Of a DNA stretch of 64,000 nt, positions 40,201 to 53,640 are shown in pieces. Origin of the DNA: Mansonella perstans (lineage: Eukaryota > Nematoda > Chromadorea > Rhabditida > Onchocercidae); assembly GCA_037074765.1 (NCBI GenBank), contig JBAMDO010000153.1:62001-126000 (forward strand). Direction: 5' to 3'. The translations under genes were made by a program, and so were the position numbers. The notes below the pieces were generated by a model. That model ran no database searches. It saw only the letters and a list, made by a program, of their open reading frames with translations, and was not told where the DNA came from. Position 1 is the first letter of the stretch. Each line of letters opens with the position of its first letter.

Positions 40201-43200
40201 ATCTAAAAAAAGTGAATTCCAGAAGATCTTGAGCTTAAGACTCAAAAAAAACTGCATATAACAATCTTTAATTATCAAATCAATGTGTGGAGGAGTTAAA
40301 AAAACTCATCTAATCTAAAGTTGTTTTTGCATTTAGAAATGCAGAGAAAAATAAACCTATGAATTACTGAAGAAAAACCAACTTCTCTAGCTGGTAAATA
40401 ATAATGTTTTAATGAAGAACTGGCAGACACATCGATTGTTTTTTCCAGCAAATATTTTTCGCTGTGAAAAAAAATTTTTTTTCAAAACTACTTGAAAGCT
40501 AAACTCATTTGCCCTTATTCATCCTTTGCACGTACTAAAATTTTAATTCAACACAAGCATTTTCGTTTAAAAATAAATTAGACTGATCAAGCCAAATAGA
40601 AAATGTAATCCAAATAAGGTTGTCATTTCAATTTGTCCAGATAAAGTTAGATTTGCTAACCTCAAAACTGAATGTGCCATTAGGTATTTCAACACCGCCA
40701 TACATCAGTGAAACTTGGTGCGGTCCTTCATGATGTGGAGTAAATGTTATCAAATAACAGCCATCATTTTGTTCCTCAATATTCACTTCTAAATCATCTC
40801 TATCGGAGACAATATTCAATGCACCTTCTCCTCCACAATTTGCATTAACTTTGAATGTTTTCGGCTCTCCAATAATCCAGAATCTATCTAGTGGTTTCCC
40901 TAAAATTCTACCAAATGAATATTACAGTAAAATCGAACTAAGAGAATAACAAATTTTAAATTCTTGAACAATCGTAAAGTGATGTAATACTTCCAACCAT
41001 CCAAAAGAGAATTAATTTGCAATACGCTTCTAATAAAAACAAATAGAGAACTTACGTTCCAAATAGCATTTGCTTGCAGAACCAACCGGAACAGCAGTTA
41101 ACTCATATGGCTTCGAATGTAACGGTTTCCCACTACCATATATGATGATAACGTACGTTCCAACCATATCAGGAACAAATTCAAGTAAATATATCCCTTT
41201 ATCCGTTGTTTCTACGAGCGATGATTTTCTAGATTTATTGTCCGGACCCTATTTAAGGATTCAAAATTAAATTTTCCTTCTATATTTGGCCCCAGTGACC
41301 ACTGAATTTAGTTTCTTCCAAAAAAAAAAAAAATTACTTTTATCTCGGCCATCAGAGTGTCAATTTTGCCAGCTTTCTTTGCATCAATTAAGACACCATA
41401 TCGAAGAGAAGCTTGTATTTTATAAGGCAGAATCCCGGAATCACCTTTTAGCATCACGCATTCTTGTTCCTCTTGTTCAATAACAAAATCCAACGGCCTA
41501 GAAATTCAAATCTTGGTTGCATTCTATCAGATGTGAGAAATTTTTCGAAAAAAATCGGCTCGATAAAGAATTAGCGTCATCAAAAATTATCAGTGAAAAC
41601 AGAATGAATAATTTACCTTCCATGGAGAAGTTGACCACCGTAAAAAACTTCCAATGGCAATATTTCACCTACTTTGGCTTTCGGTGTAAATGTTACTCGA
41701 TATACTCGCGGCTTAATTTCTTCAATAAATGGTTGCTGAAAACCGATAGGAAGTCGTGCACTGATAGGTTCCATAGCAGTGCGTGTAGCATCGATCAGGA
41801 ATGACGCAGGTACACCGGCTCGCACGTATCCATTATTATAACCGGTTAACAGGATTTTGGACGGATCATATCCATAATCCACCAAGACCGTAAAAGGTGA
41901 ACCTCAACAAATCACTTGTTAACATACTAACAAGATGAATAATGACATAAAATATAAAATCAAAAAAATGAAAGTAAAGAAATAACATTTACCGGGAATT
42001 TCTTCTTCACGATCACCAAAATAAATGCTTATTTCGTACAGTCCAGGAGTTTGTGCAATATATTCTACAGTGCACAAACCGTCGGAATGATCAGTGACGT
42101 TTGTTTTCGCTTCCGATGGTCCTCTGATCGCCATTTTCATTCTATCTCCTCCAGCATCCTAAATTCACTTTTCCTCACTCACTCAGAATCCTATTGTTAA
42201 AAGAAAGCTTCGCGTTTAACTAAATTAAACAAATACAATTCCGAAATGAAAACAAATTTTTTGCAAGTGCAAATGATAAAATTTGTTTGCTACTCCATAC
42301 CTTCATATCCACCTGGAATTTTGCCGCAACACCAACTATTGCACGCTTAAGTCCATCTCCGTTAACTCGGCACATCGTTGCGTCTTGGTTTCGACGAACG
42401 ATGATCTGCGATTCGCAAACCAAATTTTCATCAAAGAAAACAGCAAATTTTGTCTTACCAACATTTTTGGCTATCCAGAAGCCTGGAAACAATATCAGTA
42501 GGCCATCACAAAATTGAGAAAAAAATGCTCCAATAAGATATAACCTTTGAAAATGGTTGAATTATAATCATGTTCAAGAGGAATCATATATTTTGATCCA
42601 CTAGCTTCTTCCACAATAACTTCGACACCATTCTTCATGGGTGTTAAATTACCAGTATTAATAACGATTTCCTCTCGATGTCCAATTGCGACAGCATCTT
42701 GAAAATAGGTTTTGTCTTACGAATATCAGAAAAGAGATATTGAAAATTTCTTTAATCTCTGTAAGATGAATGAGAATAAATAATCAAAGAAAAAGATTTC
42801 CAACACGAGTCGAATTCCCAACCATTATTTAAACCATCTATCACAATCGATGAAGTATCAACTGGTTTCACATTGATGTTCATTTTCATTAATTCTGTAT
42901 CGTCGTAATATAATGTCAACTGAAACAAAGAGTGACAGAGTAAATGGTGAAAGTTCATTAAAACTAAACTAATAATTATTTAAATTTTTGAATAACAAAC
43001 ATTACCTCATACAGACCAGCTTGAGGAGCAGTATAAGCCGCTGTAAGTGTTCCATTTTTATTATCAGCCAATACAACATTCACCGGCGTTCCATTTTGAT
43101 GATGCAATTGCAAGTGGATTTTTTTGACATTACCAACATTTTGTGGATCAATGATAAAGCTTACTAATCGATTCGCATGAACATCTGGTCCAATACCAGC

Positions 43201-46200
43201 ACCGTAAATTCGGACTTTGCTTACATCAATTATTTTTCGAACTACTACCTGAATATGAAAGTGGTTGAAAAAATCACCTGGAATAAAACTTATCCAGTGG
43301 AACTAGGATAAAGATTATTTTGGCAAATCATTTTAAAATTGAAGCTTTTTTTTAACATGAAATAAAAGTTCAACTGAAAAGAGACCACAAATGGTGATCC
43401 TGGAATAGCGACACCGCCAACTGACAACAGAAAATAGTATCGACCGAGTGCTTGTGGAACAAAGCGGCATTCATACTGTCCAGATTTAGTTTCCATTACT
43501 TGTATTGGAACTTCTTCGTACTTTTCATCCAATGCTCTTACTAATGGTTTAAGACGTACTAAAAAAAAAAAAATATTGAATGTAATACTGGACAATGGCT
43601 GAAATGTTTTCTTTATACAAGTATTTATGCCACATGCAACAAATACTAGCAACAATATGGAATAGAAGCCTTAATTAGGATTGGACAATTCTCTGTGCAC
43701 TGTGTCTCTAACTGATGACACTTGCATCCAGACAAGAATGAATTTTATTCCTCGAAAAAACTCATTGTTTTTTATTTTATTTCTATTCACTGATTACCAG
43801 TTTCCAAATTTCGATTGTCAGACTAATCGGACAGCCGACACACAATTACTTTAACCCGAATCGAAGAATTTCACAAACACCAATCCGAATACCTTATCAA
43901 GAATAGCAGTAAATATAATGGTAGTGCAATAATAAGTAGGGAAATGGATCAGTAGAAATGTGTCAAGCCTTTTGCGCAAAGATAAGAAAACGCTCCCAGA
44001 ATCAAATCAATTTTAATAAGCATGGCTAAATACTTCCAATATATACCTTTTGTATCGGGCATTTCGATCCAGAATGTTAAATTTTCGCCTTGTAAAGCAG
44101 TGAAATCAGGTCTGATACCACATAACCGCATATCAGCAACTTTTAGATTATTATTAGCTGGTTGAACTTGCACAATGAATGGTGAACCTTTGATATGCTC
44201 ACCAGCATAGCACACCTTTATTGTGTAAATGCCAGGTGCAGTAGGCTGGAAATTTTTTTTAATTCAGTTTTATAGTTAAACCCATTAATTTTAATTTGAA
44301 AAAGTTGAAGAAATTGCTTTCATAAAATCCAAACTATTTATTAAAAACTAGCGAATAGCTGATAGGAGTAAAACATGCTTGATGCAAATACTAATTCAAA
44401 AATCAAGAGGAGAAACAGCTTGATTCGAATTAAAGGAAGAGTCAAGTTAAATTCATCTGTTTTAATACAAACTTTCTAAATTTCGCTAAACAAAAAAGGT
44501 TAAAATCAGAATTAAAAAATGAAAATTAAAAACTGACAGTAAATCGAGCAACAGCAGATCCGTCCTTATTGTCTACCAATTCTATATCCGGTTTCTCGGT
44601 ATTATTTTCTGACATCAATGTTCTCCCACTGACAACAATATCTATAATATATGTTAACTTTTCAAACAACCGATACTACTCAGAAAAAACCTAGTAGGCA
44701 TTCTGTAGATACAAAAAACTCGACAAAAATCTACCAATCTGCTCACAACGACCACCATTTGTTTCGACAAGGAAGATACTTGGCAAATTTGCAACACCGC
44801 TCTCTAATCCTGGTCCGAATGCGCGTACTTTTGAATCGCTTTTTGGTGACACCATTATCTTAAAATGAGCTTTAATTTATTCCAAAAATCCATTAAAAAA
44901 AAAGAAAACTGGCTCATGAAACGAAAAACCAAACAGAACTAGTTCAAAAAATACAAAAAAAGCCGCCATAGCGACTACTACCATTACCTAATCGATATTC
45001 CACACATATACATAATTAACCCTTACACTGAAATACTGTTCTTATAACGCAACTAAATTGGGATAACAGTCCATCTCGCGTAGAGCAAACTATTATTTGT
45101 ACAGTTATTTGGCATCCGCTCAAATTGCTTTTTTTTTCTGATTATTCTATGAAGTTCATGCCAAATTAAATACACATTCACATGTATATATATTTAAAAA
45201 TATTTTACTCAAAATGAACCTTATATGGGCTTTTATCGATGTGCATTTCATTCAACAATACGGCGACTTCATAAATTCCAACTTCGTGTGGCCGATATTT
45301 AAAAATTTTCAAATGCAAATTTTCATCCACTGTTTCACTCACTAGTATTTCGTTTCCAGCTACAGAATTTTGTATTTAAGCTAACATAAATTTTATTTTA
45401 TCTTCAATAACACCACTTAATCCAACCTTTCCGAAAATATTCCTTTTCTCTTTTAATTCATCCAGTACTTTTTAATTTACAACCCGCCTCATATCCTCCA
45501 ACAGCAAAATCCCATTTCTAATCCAAACCTCAGTTAACTTATTTCATCGCTTTGGAGAAATAATCCACAGTCAACTTCTCTGTTCTTTACAATTCTGCGC
45601 CACTAAATATTTTAATGCCAAACAAAGGACCAAAATATTTTTCACAATCATCAGATGAACTTTTGACCTCATTTATCCTGAGCTATATCCAAGGCTATTT
45701 TAGATCAATTATGATACTTACATCGCCCCCGAACTCGCACACATGGAGGTCCCAATACGTTATCACTGTAATCCGCATAAACGATTACTTCTTCGCCACT
45801 CTGAATACCACTGGGCTCAAGACCTCTACCCCAAATATTAATTTGTACTGAAAACAAACCATTATTTTATTCTAGTATTATTATCTTCCTTCATACTTCA
45901 GATATTTTGCCTTTATTCCAACTACCTAGAATTGAAAACGGTCACTGCAATGAAAAAATGCAAAAATACTTCTGCTGGATATTTAATTTATATTACATCA
46001 TTTCTGGTGGATATTTAATTTATATTACAATGAGCGATAGATATTTGTGTTACCTCGTGGAATAACTGTGAGTGGAAATGGACTACCAGCAATCCGGTTT
46101 CCTTTTTGGAAAACGTTTAGTTCGTATACACCTTCTCGTTTTGGTATGAACTGACCTTTGAAAGCATTATCATCAAAGGTCACCGGTACTACGAATCCTT

Positions 46201-48667
46201 TATCAAATGGAGGAACTACAAAAACCTGCAATGCTTTTCATCCCTGCACAAGTCCTATATATTATTCTATTATCTTCTTATCCAATTACGTAACTTATCC
46301 TAAATAAATATTAAATACAAATAAAATGTGACTGGCTGTTCTAAACATTTCTAAAAAATGCAAATCTCCGTTAGGAATGATTCTGATTGCCGCCCTCTCT
46401 CTCCTACTCTCTTTATTGCTAAGAGGAGAACTGAAATGTAAAATGATAAATCATCACTGAAAACACAATAAGTCTAAGCAAGCTAACTATAAAAATCCAA
46501 TTTTGAAATAAAATATTTCATACCTCGATCAGATCCTTCTCTGGACTTTCTATACTAAATTTAACTGGCATGCCAAGCTGTACGTTTTTGTCATATAGCA
46601 AATGCGCTCTTTCAACTGCAACTATTTTTGGACTGGTTAGCTGAGCGAAGTTGCCCGATGCCTTGTCACGAACTACTGCCACAATCTATAACATGTTTCA
46701 CATTTGAAACAAGTAGCGTTACTTCAGACCTCTTATTCCAAAGTTGAATGTTATTTCAAAAATTTAAAAATACAAAACAAAATGCACCGTTGAAGAACTG
46801 AAAGGGGTTCGCAAAAACCTGGAGGAAATTTTGATTTATGGCATAAAAACAAACTTTGAATTCAGTGAGAATAATGGAATAACCTCATGTTCACCCACAA
46901 TTTCCGGCTGATAAATGAAATTATAAATGGTTTCTGAAAGTCGACACATAGTGTACGGTATCGATGATTCCATTGGCCCCCTAATGTTTACTTCTGGAGC
47001 CACTGATGCGTTACTGGTCAAAAGAGTAAACGTTGTATCAACTCCAACAGTCGGCAATACGTCGATATCACGAAATCGACCCATTCGAGGCGTATATTTT
47101 GCTCTGGGAAACTGCGAAAGATATGTCATCACACTTCTTTCGTCAACAGCTGGACTGATCAGTTCTTCTGGTGCAATAAGCTGAAAAATTCAACCATATC
47201 TTTTAATGGTATATGAAAAATGAAACCGATCATCTTATATTGGAAAGAAATCAAAAACTGACAGGTGCGATGCTAAGATAATCCTCCGCAAGATGCATTG
47301 CTGTGCGAGTTGATTGTAAAGCCTGTGATGGTAACCAGTTGCGCCAGTCTACTCTCAAGTCAGGTGCACATGAATCGACCTCAAAAAAACTTGTTAAAAT
47401 GATATGTTAGGATGTAATATAATATCTACCAAAAAGCTACCTACCAAAGCACCAAGAAGAATTCCATCATTCCAATCGGATGTAAAGTTAGTGAAAGGAA
47501 GTCCGGTTGGCAATTTTCCCTTAAGCCAAGTCATAAGTTTTGCTTTTGGTGACAAATCTCCAATTTCTGTTGTGTTGCCTGTATGATCATCCCAGATTTG
47601 TTTTGAAATCGAATAGTGTAAAATGAGTGTCCAAACCAGACCCAAAATGAGTTTCAAATTACGATCTGCTATTGCTGAACTATCTGAAAACAACCATAAT
47701 CGTAATAATCTCAATTATAATTTCAAATAACAAATTTGACAGAATTAAATTACAAATAAAAGCATACCGATATTGACAATTTTAATGTGTTCCTCATTTT
47801 CGAGGAACTTTAGCGCAAGAGATATATTTTCCAACTTCTGATGGCGAAAAGTGACTTTTCTGCTGTATCGACCAAGAGATCTGCCAGATAGCACTTCCAC
47901 CAAACGAATTAATTTTAAACCTTCGTCAAAGTCTGTTTCCTGAACAAACGACGAATTATGCAAACAAAGGAAACAGTAAATCTTTCCTTTGGAATAAAAA
48001 AATCTTTGTTTGACTTGTCACCAATGCTCATTTTACATTCAATTGCCATCAAAACGTCAAGATGATTCAATTACTCAGTACAGTGCAGTTTCAACAGTAT
48101 GTCAACAAGCCGGAAATGACCGCGTATACCAACTTCCGGAAGATGTTTGTTCTTAATTACCTTCATTTTCTATTCCATCTAATAATAACTTATCGGTAAT
48201 AACCGAATAAAATGTTAATGTCAGTATGATGACATATATATGAATCTAAAAGGCAATTTACTTTTCGTACAAATTGACAACGTTAGTTTGTAGTGTTAAA
48301 TTTCACTTCAATATTAAACTATCAGTACGCAAAAACGAAAGAACTGCTACCATCTAATTCCGTTCTCTTCCTTTTTTTGAACGGAACATACCAAATCGGT
48401 GACTTTGACATTCACCGGCTCCAACTTTTGATTAACCCATCGTGTGAAAGTATTTTGTTGAATTTTTTTCCATTGTGCATCAGGCTGACGATCTTCCAGA
48501 ATCATCTGCAATAACAACAATAACATGTAAATCGATAATTTACAAATAACAATTATGGAAGAAACCCTCTTAGCAAATCTTTTATCATAACTCCACCATG
48601 TAAACGAAATCTCAGTAACATCTTTAACCTCATATGCTTGATCTTGGTTCATTGTATTCAACGACAT
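34272..48667 (-). CDS. fln-1: Filamin, actin-binding cross-linker
   Basis: Exons 5' to 3' (high to low): 48566-48710, 48392-48505, 47768-47939, 47445-47683, 47263-47379, 46884-47180, 46524-46685, 46054-46225, 45722-45847, 45220-45359, 44735-44858, 44538-44641, 44047-44245, 43386-43558, 43006-43248, 42823-42919, 42545-42697, 42301-42482, 41993-42158, 41617-41902, 41338-41497, 41056-41248, 40661-40899, 39090-39287, 38591-38875, 38385-38525, 38101-38212, 37856-37962, 37680-37776, 37458-37610, 37284-37360, 36948-37164, 36647-36846, 36301-36399, 35951-36172, 35611-35853, 35244-35316, 34992 or 35018-35080, 34860-34912, 34619-34769, 34272-34456. All phases close; about 2211 residues from the Met at 48667. 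Two calponin-homology domains ([37 protein letters not shown]) form the actin-binding head. About 19 immunoglobulin-like repeats follow, most ending GSPF or a variant; the last is the dimerising repeat. The first exon is open in phase upstream of the Met, so a further 5' exon is possible. Confidence 0.96.
34860..35080 (-). other. Alternative splicing at the filamin hinge before the dimerisation repeat
   Basis: The exon ending here has two donors. GTGAGC (exon low end 35018) leaves phase 1 and fits the 53-base exon 34860-34912, which encodes a charged Glu/Lys/Gly-rich linker. GTTATC (exon low end 34992) leaves phase 0, cannot join that exon (a stop follows), but joins 34769 directly. Two in-frame hinge forms are thus possible. 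Confidence 0.55.
45971..46029. repeat. 27-base near-perfect direct repeat in a filamin intron
   Basis: Two copies starting TCTGCTGGATATTTAATTTA and TCTGGTGGATATTTAATTTA, 32 bases apart, in the intron just downstream of exon 46054-46225. Confidence 0.8.
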
Positions 48668-50090
48668 TTGTCGTTGCCTTATCTTACCCGTTAATGGCAG
48701 TACACCAGAACTGCAAATAGATAAAAATTAAATGATTTATAAATATAGAAAAACGTCAAAGAAAAAAAGCTAAATTCGAATGATTCTTTATGTAAATTAT
48801 GGAACACTTATTACAGAGGAAGAAAAAGTTTTGAAAGAATGTCTCAAACTTGAACTTATCCAGAAACTGAACTCAAATTTGGATTCAAACTGTATGGATA
48901 TGTGAAGCAATGTACTAATGTAACCATACTAAACCGAACCATCGTCGAATAAAAAAATAAAATCGCATTAAAATTTAATCCTATCAGTAGAAACATCATA
49001 AAATTACATCAATATTACACTATTATGCACTTCAATTGAAACGAATGATATGGAAGTTTCGAAAAAGAAAAAAAAAACGAATAAAAGTTAAGAAATGAAA
49101 GGGAAAAAAAAAACGAAATGTTTTTTTTTTCTCTTATCCTTTTATAACTGGATTTTATATTGACAATGATGATGGCAAAAGGAGAAGAAACCAATGTAAC
49201 GGTCAAATACACTTCTTTCTTTTGTGATTAAGTAAACTAATAAAATTACAATGATGGAAAATCTTATGTTCTTTTATCCTGTAAAAAAAATCAGTTGGTT
49301 TCTATGAGGAAAAAATATTAACATCAATTTGTCCTAAACTTGAAACAAGGTAAGAAATAAATGGATATCATTTGAAAGATATTTTATCGGGTGCAATTGA
49401 GTCAATTGATGACTTAGTCAATTAACCAATTAGTGAAAAGTAAAAATAAAAGAAAAAAAAGGAAATTGGATTGCTGCAGGACTGTTGGTAAGGTAAAGCG
49501 AACTGCTAATACTATCTCACTTTATTATTATCTGTAAGTAAATGTATGAACAATAATTAATAAAAGAGGTAATTAGTGTACAATACAAAAAATTAACAAG
49601 AAAGTTGACTAACGTGTAAAACGAAATTAATCGAACTGGTAAAAAAAATTATAGAATTGAGTTTATTTATGTATGTTACTAAGAACTGATTTTATATACA
49701 CATATATATTAATAGAATTGAGTACAGTGAGTTTATATATATATAAAAAGAATTAATAGAATTGAATTTATATATATATATATTAAAAATATAATCGAAA
49801 GTTCAACGAAACTGTTACATTGAAAAAAAAAAAAAAAAAATACTTGAAGATGGAATTCTATCAATTTAAACAAATTAATCACCTCTCCGTTTCATTTCAT
49901 TCTTGAAATGATTAACGTTTTGGTGATGAAAGAATGAAATGAATTAAAAAATGAAATGGAAAATATAAGAAATTTATTGTCGATGTAAGAAGCATTTATC
50001 GTCATGAAATGCGTAGGATGTGAAGGCATGCATGCATTTGGCAATAATGTCATATGAAAAGAATTGAATATAGTGAAAGGAAAGAAAAGT

Positions 50091-50130
50091 CAGAGCGGGG
50101 CAGAGCGGGGGGGTAAGACAAAGGCGGGGG
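50091..50130 (+). repeat. G-rich tandem repeat with quadruplex potential
   Basis: CAGAGCGGGG occurs twice in tandem, the second extended to seven Gs, followed 12 bases later by five Gs. The runs of 4, 7 and 5 Gs could supply four G-tracts. It is strikingly G-rich for this AT-rich DNA and lies 1.4 kb upstream of the first filamin exon. Confidence 0.6.
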
Positions 50131-53100
50131 AAGATGAGAGGTAGAAAGGATTTGGAATCACTAGGGTTTTTGATTGTCATCATCATCATTAAGGTTCATG
50201 TTCGCTTGTATATTTCTTAACCCTTTTTCCCTCATCTCATACTCACACTCCCTTATATTAACAGTTCCCCGCAAATAAAATATTTATGAGTTGAGTAAGA
50301 AATAGAAAAGAATTCAGTTATCACATTCAGATTGCTATATATAATCATTGTATTAGTCATCGTTACTTTTCATTACAAAATGATAACAGCTATCATTCAA
50401 AAACTTTTTTTTATTGTTCTTTCCTTATTCAACTAATTTAATGTCCTTTCATTTGACAACATAAATTTCCGTTTTCTTTTTTTTTGTTCTTCAAAAACTA
50501 ATATATTCCAACAGAACTGTTATATGTTCTTTTCTTCATTGCATATTAATGAAATTTCATTCAAAGTACTATCATTTTCTTCTTTTATTCTTCCGCACAA
50601 TTTACTACAAAAGGTCAAACCTGTTTTCCTGAATTACTTTATCTGTTAATATGAACAAATGGAAATTTATTAATATTATATCTGGATCATATCATTTCAC
50701 ATCCTTACTGTAATTAAAAAGATGCTTAAATCATGGCAAAATTTTTGATTAATCAAAAAATTAATTTCTCCCGGAAAGTTTTCATATTTTCATTTATATT
50801 TACGTCTAGAATTATCGTAATTTAATGCACGTTAAAAGAACTTTATACAAATCACCGCTACCAATTATGCCACATACCATATGTTTATTGGATTTTTTAC
50901 TTTTCGTAATAGATATTACAGATGTGATCATATACTGATTACGCCTACATGTTTGTAATTATTTACCCATAAATTAACCTTTCAATAGATCCTGCATAAA
51001 ATATCGCGAATTAAATGATCGATAATCTTGTAGAATTAATCCACTATATTTGTACTTCACAATGGCCATATAGTTTATACAGTCATTTGGTCAAACATTG
51101 CCTATCAAGGAGCTCTTTCATTTTCGTCATCTTCTAATCCCTATTAAAACGTTAAATTCCGAATTTCAAATACATGTAAATTTAAATACATTGAATTTCG
51201 TCCGTTTAGTGATGAGAACTGCCGAATTTCGTCCGTTTGCTGTCATTTAATGAAACCAATAGGTGACGTTAATTTGAAAATTAATACACCCACATATTTT
51301 TCCTGCTCGCAATCATTTGAGGCATTCGTTTCATGAATAGGTCGATGATTGAAAATGTGATTTATGTGTCTGAGAAAAGCTAACCTAAATTTTACCTTGA
51401 AATAATCTGAACTTAACCAGATCACTCCTAATAGTCATCAAACTTCCTAAACATGCTCATTAAAATAAAATAACTTTCATAATATATCTTCTATTCCAAA
51501 CTTGTGCGGAAATTAGTGAAATAGGATCTATAAAGATTAAATTATTATAACAAACATTAATAATTAATTTGTATGGTATTTTTAAGAAAAAAAAAAAAGT
51601 TGATAAAAAGATGAAATAATTTTGCTAAAGAAAAGGAAAAATGTTTTGTGAACATATAAACTATCAATGAAACATCCAAATCATGCAAATGATATTACAG
51701 TCGCTTACTACAATGTATGAGAAATAAGTCAAAGTTAATTAATTATTGTATAAGAAATATGTTGAAGTTTATTAATTAAAAAGAAAGAGAGAGGAAAATA
51801 GAAGAAAGTTTATGGTAATATAACAGTAACAAATGGCTATTTTTATTCTCCTTTTACAAAAAAAAAAAAAAAAAAAAAAAACGAAATAAATGAATGAATT
51901 CGCCCTTAATTGGTTGTAATATTAGGAAAATTTACTTAATGAGTGTTAAAATTAATCAAAAAGTTTTAATCAGCTAATATTCTTTTTTTTTTTTTTTTTT
52001 TTTTTTTCAACCTAAGAATGTTTCTGATTTGAATTTCTTTACAAATATTTCGCATACTTTATGATGGTATAAAAAAATGAATAGCTTAGCATTTATGGTT
52101 AAATTGAATTGATTAAATCAGATAATGATATGTATTGTTAGGAACATATTCCTATTTCACTTTTCAATCATATGAAAAAAGTAGTTAGGAATTTTGTAAA
52201 TTCTAAAGAATGCATTAGCTCGATTAAATTTACACATTTAACATATTCAAGAAAATAATTTTCTTTCTGGATAATACATTAGGCGTATACAGGAAAAAAA
52301 AAAGGCTCGCTGGATGGTAAAATTCCCACAAAACTATTCAACATTATCTCATATTCTAAAAATTTTTACACAACAGCAATGCTTCGTCTACTAATGCCAT
52401 TCGTTTTTCAATTCTAAATATTAAAAAGCTAAATATATTCTGAAATCCAATATTTCATTATATGTATTGTTATGAGAACAGAACAATTTATTGATTGTCT
52501 GATTTGATAATGATCCAATGATGCATCATATCCATTTATTCAATTTTTTTTTTTTTGAAACATAACATTAAAATTTGAATTCAATTATCAAATTAAATAT
52601 TTATAGACAAAAAAAAAAATTTTTCAAACTATACTTTCACATAATTACATACTTGGATAATTTCTAAAAGAAAGTTTGAAGAAAAATAAACGAAATATTG
52701 CAAATATTACAATCTATAAAAATTGATCTAATTATTAAAATGTCACGTTATCTTATAATTTTAACGTATTTGAAATTTGGGTAAAAAAAAAAAAAATAAA
52801 AACAGATTGATTTAACCTCGCAGTGCTATTTCGCTTCCCAATAATTTATCTGTGAAAAAAAAAAAAAAAAAAAAACAGAAAAAAACGTAAAAAACCGTAA
52901 GCGCAAATACATCTTTACCGGACGAGAAAAATGCATTCCATATTGGATAATTTACCAAAAAAAAAAAAAAAAAGAAAAGGAAAAAAAAAATGTTCCAAAG
53001 AACACATAGAATGTATTCTATTCTTTTATTACACGTAATGTAGAAAGATAGGAAAGAGAAAAAAATTTTTTGAAAGAAAAGAAGAAAGAATTGCTTGTAT

Positions 53101-53290
53101 AAAGAAAGGTACCGGAAGAAAGGAAGAAAAGAGCCGTAGAGAGCGGGAAAGGGGAAAAAGGCATCGAAGGCTTCTTAGAGGACAAAAAAAAGAAAAAAAA
53201 AAAAATACGAATATGAATATTCACAGAAGGTCATTTTAACATGTATGTATGTATGTGCAAGTATTTCTTATGTATGTTTCTATGTATGTG

Positions 53291-53418
53291 TTTGTATGTG
53301 ACTATGTACATGTTTGTGTATGTTTGTATGTGACTATGTACATGTTTGTGTATGTTTGTATGTGACTATGTACATGTTTGTGTATGTTTGTATGTGACTA
53401 TGTGCATGTTTGTGTATG
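53291..53418. repeat. 32-base minisatellite, four units
   Basis: Four head-to-tail 32-base units starting TTTGTATGTGACTATGTACA run without gaps; units 1-3 are identical and unit 4 has one A-to-G change. TATG repeats lie just upstream (about 53242-53256) and a TA tract follows. Confidence 0.92.
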
Positions 53419-53603
53419 TCGTTATATGTATATATATATAATCTATGTATATGCATGCATATGATGGGAAATAAGCAAACTTATAATCATTCACAAACGA
53501 TACCAATAACAGAAGAATGTTTCGCATATGAAAATTACTTTTCAACAGACTTTTTAAGTGACACTTTTTATAGGTCATTGTTGTATTAGCAGATCATTAA
53601 CAC

Positions 53604-53640
53604 TATCATTATCATTATCATTATCATCATCATCGTTATC
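53604..53640. repeat. ATTATC/ATC microsatellite
   Basis: About four TATCAT-type hexamers followed by four ATC triplets. Confidence 0.85.

Noticed and set aside
51243..51425. Minus-strand frame as a filamin 5' exon
   Set aside because: No donor in the required phase 2 was found and the residues do not look like a filamin N-terminus.
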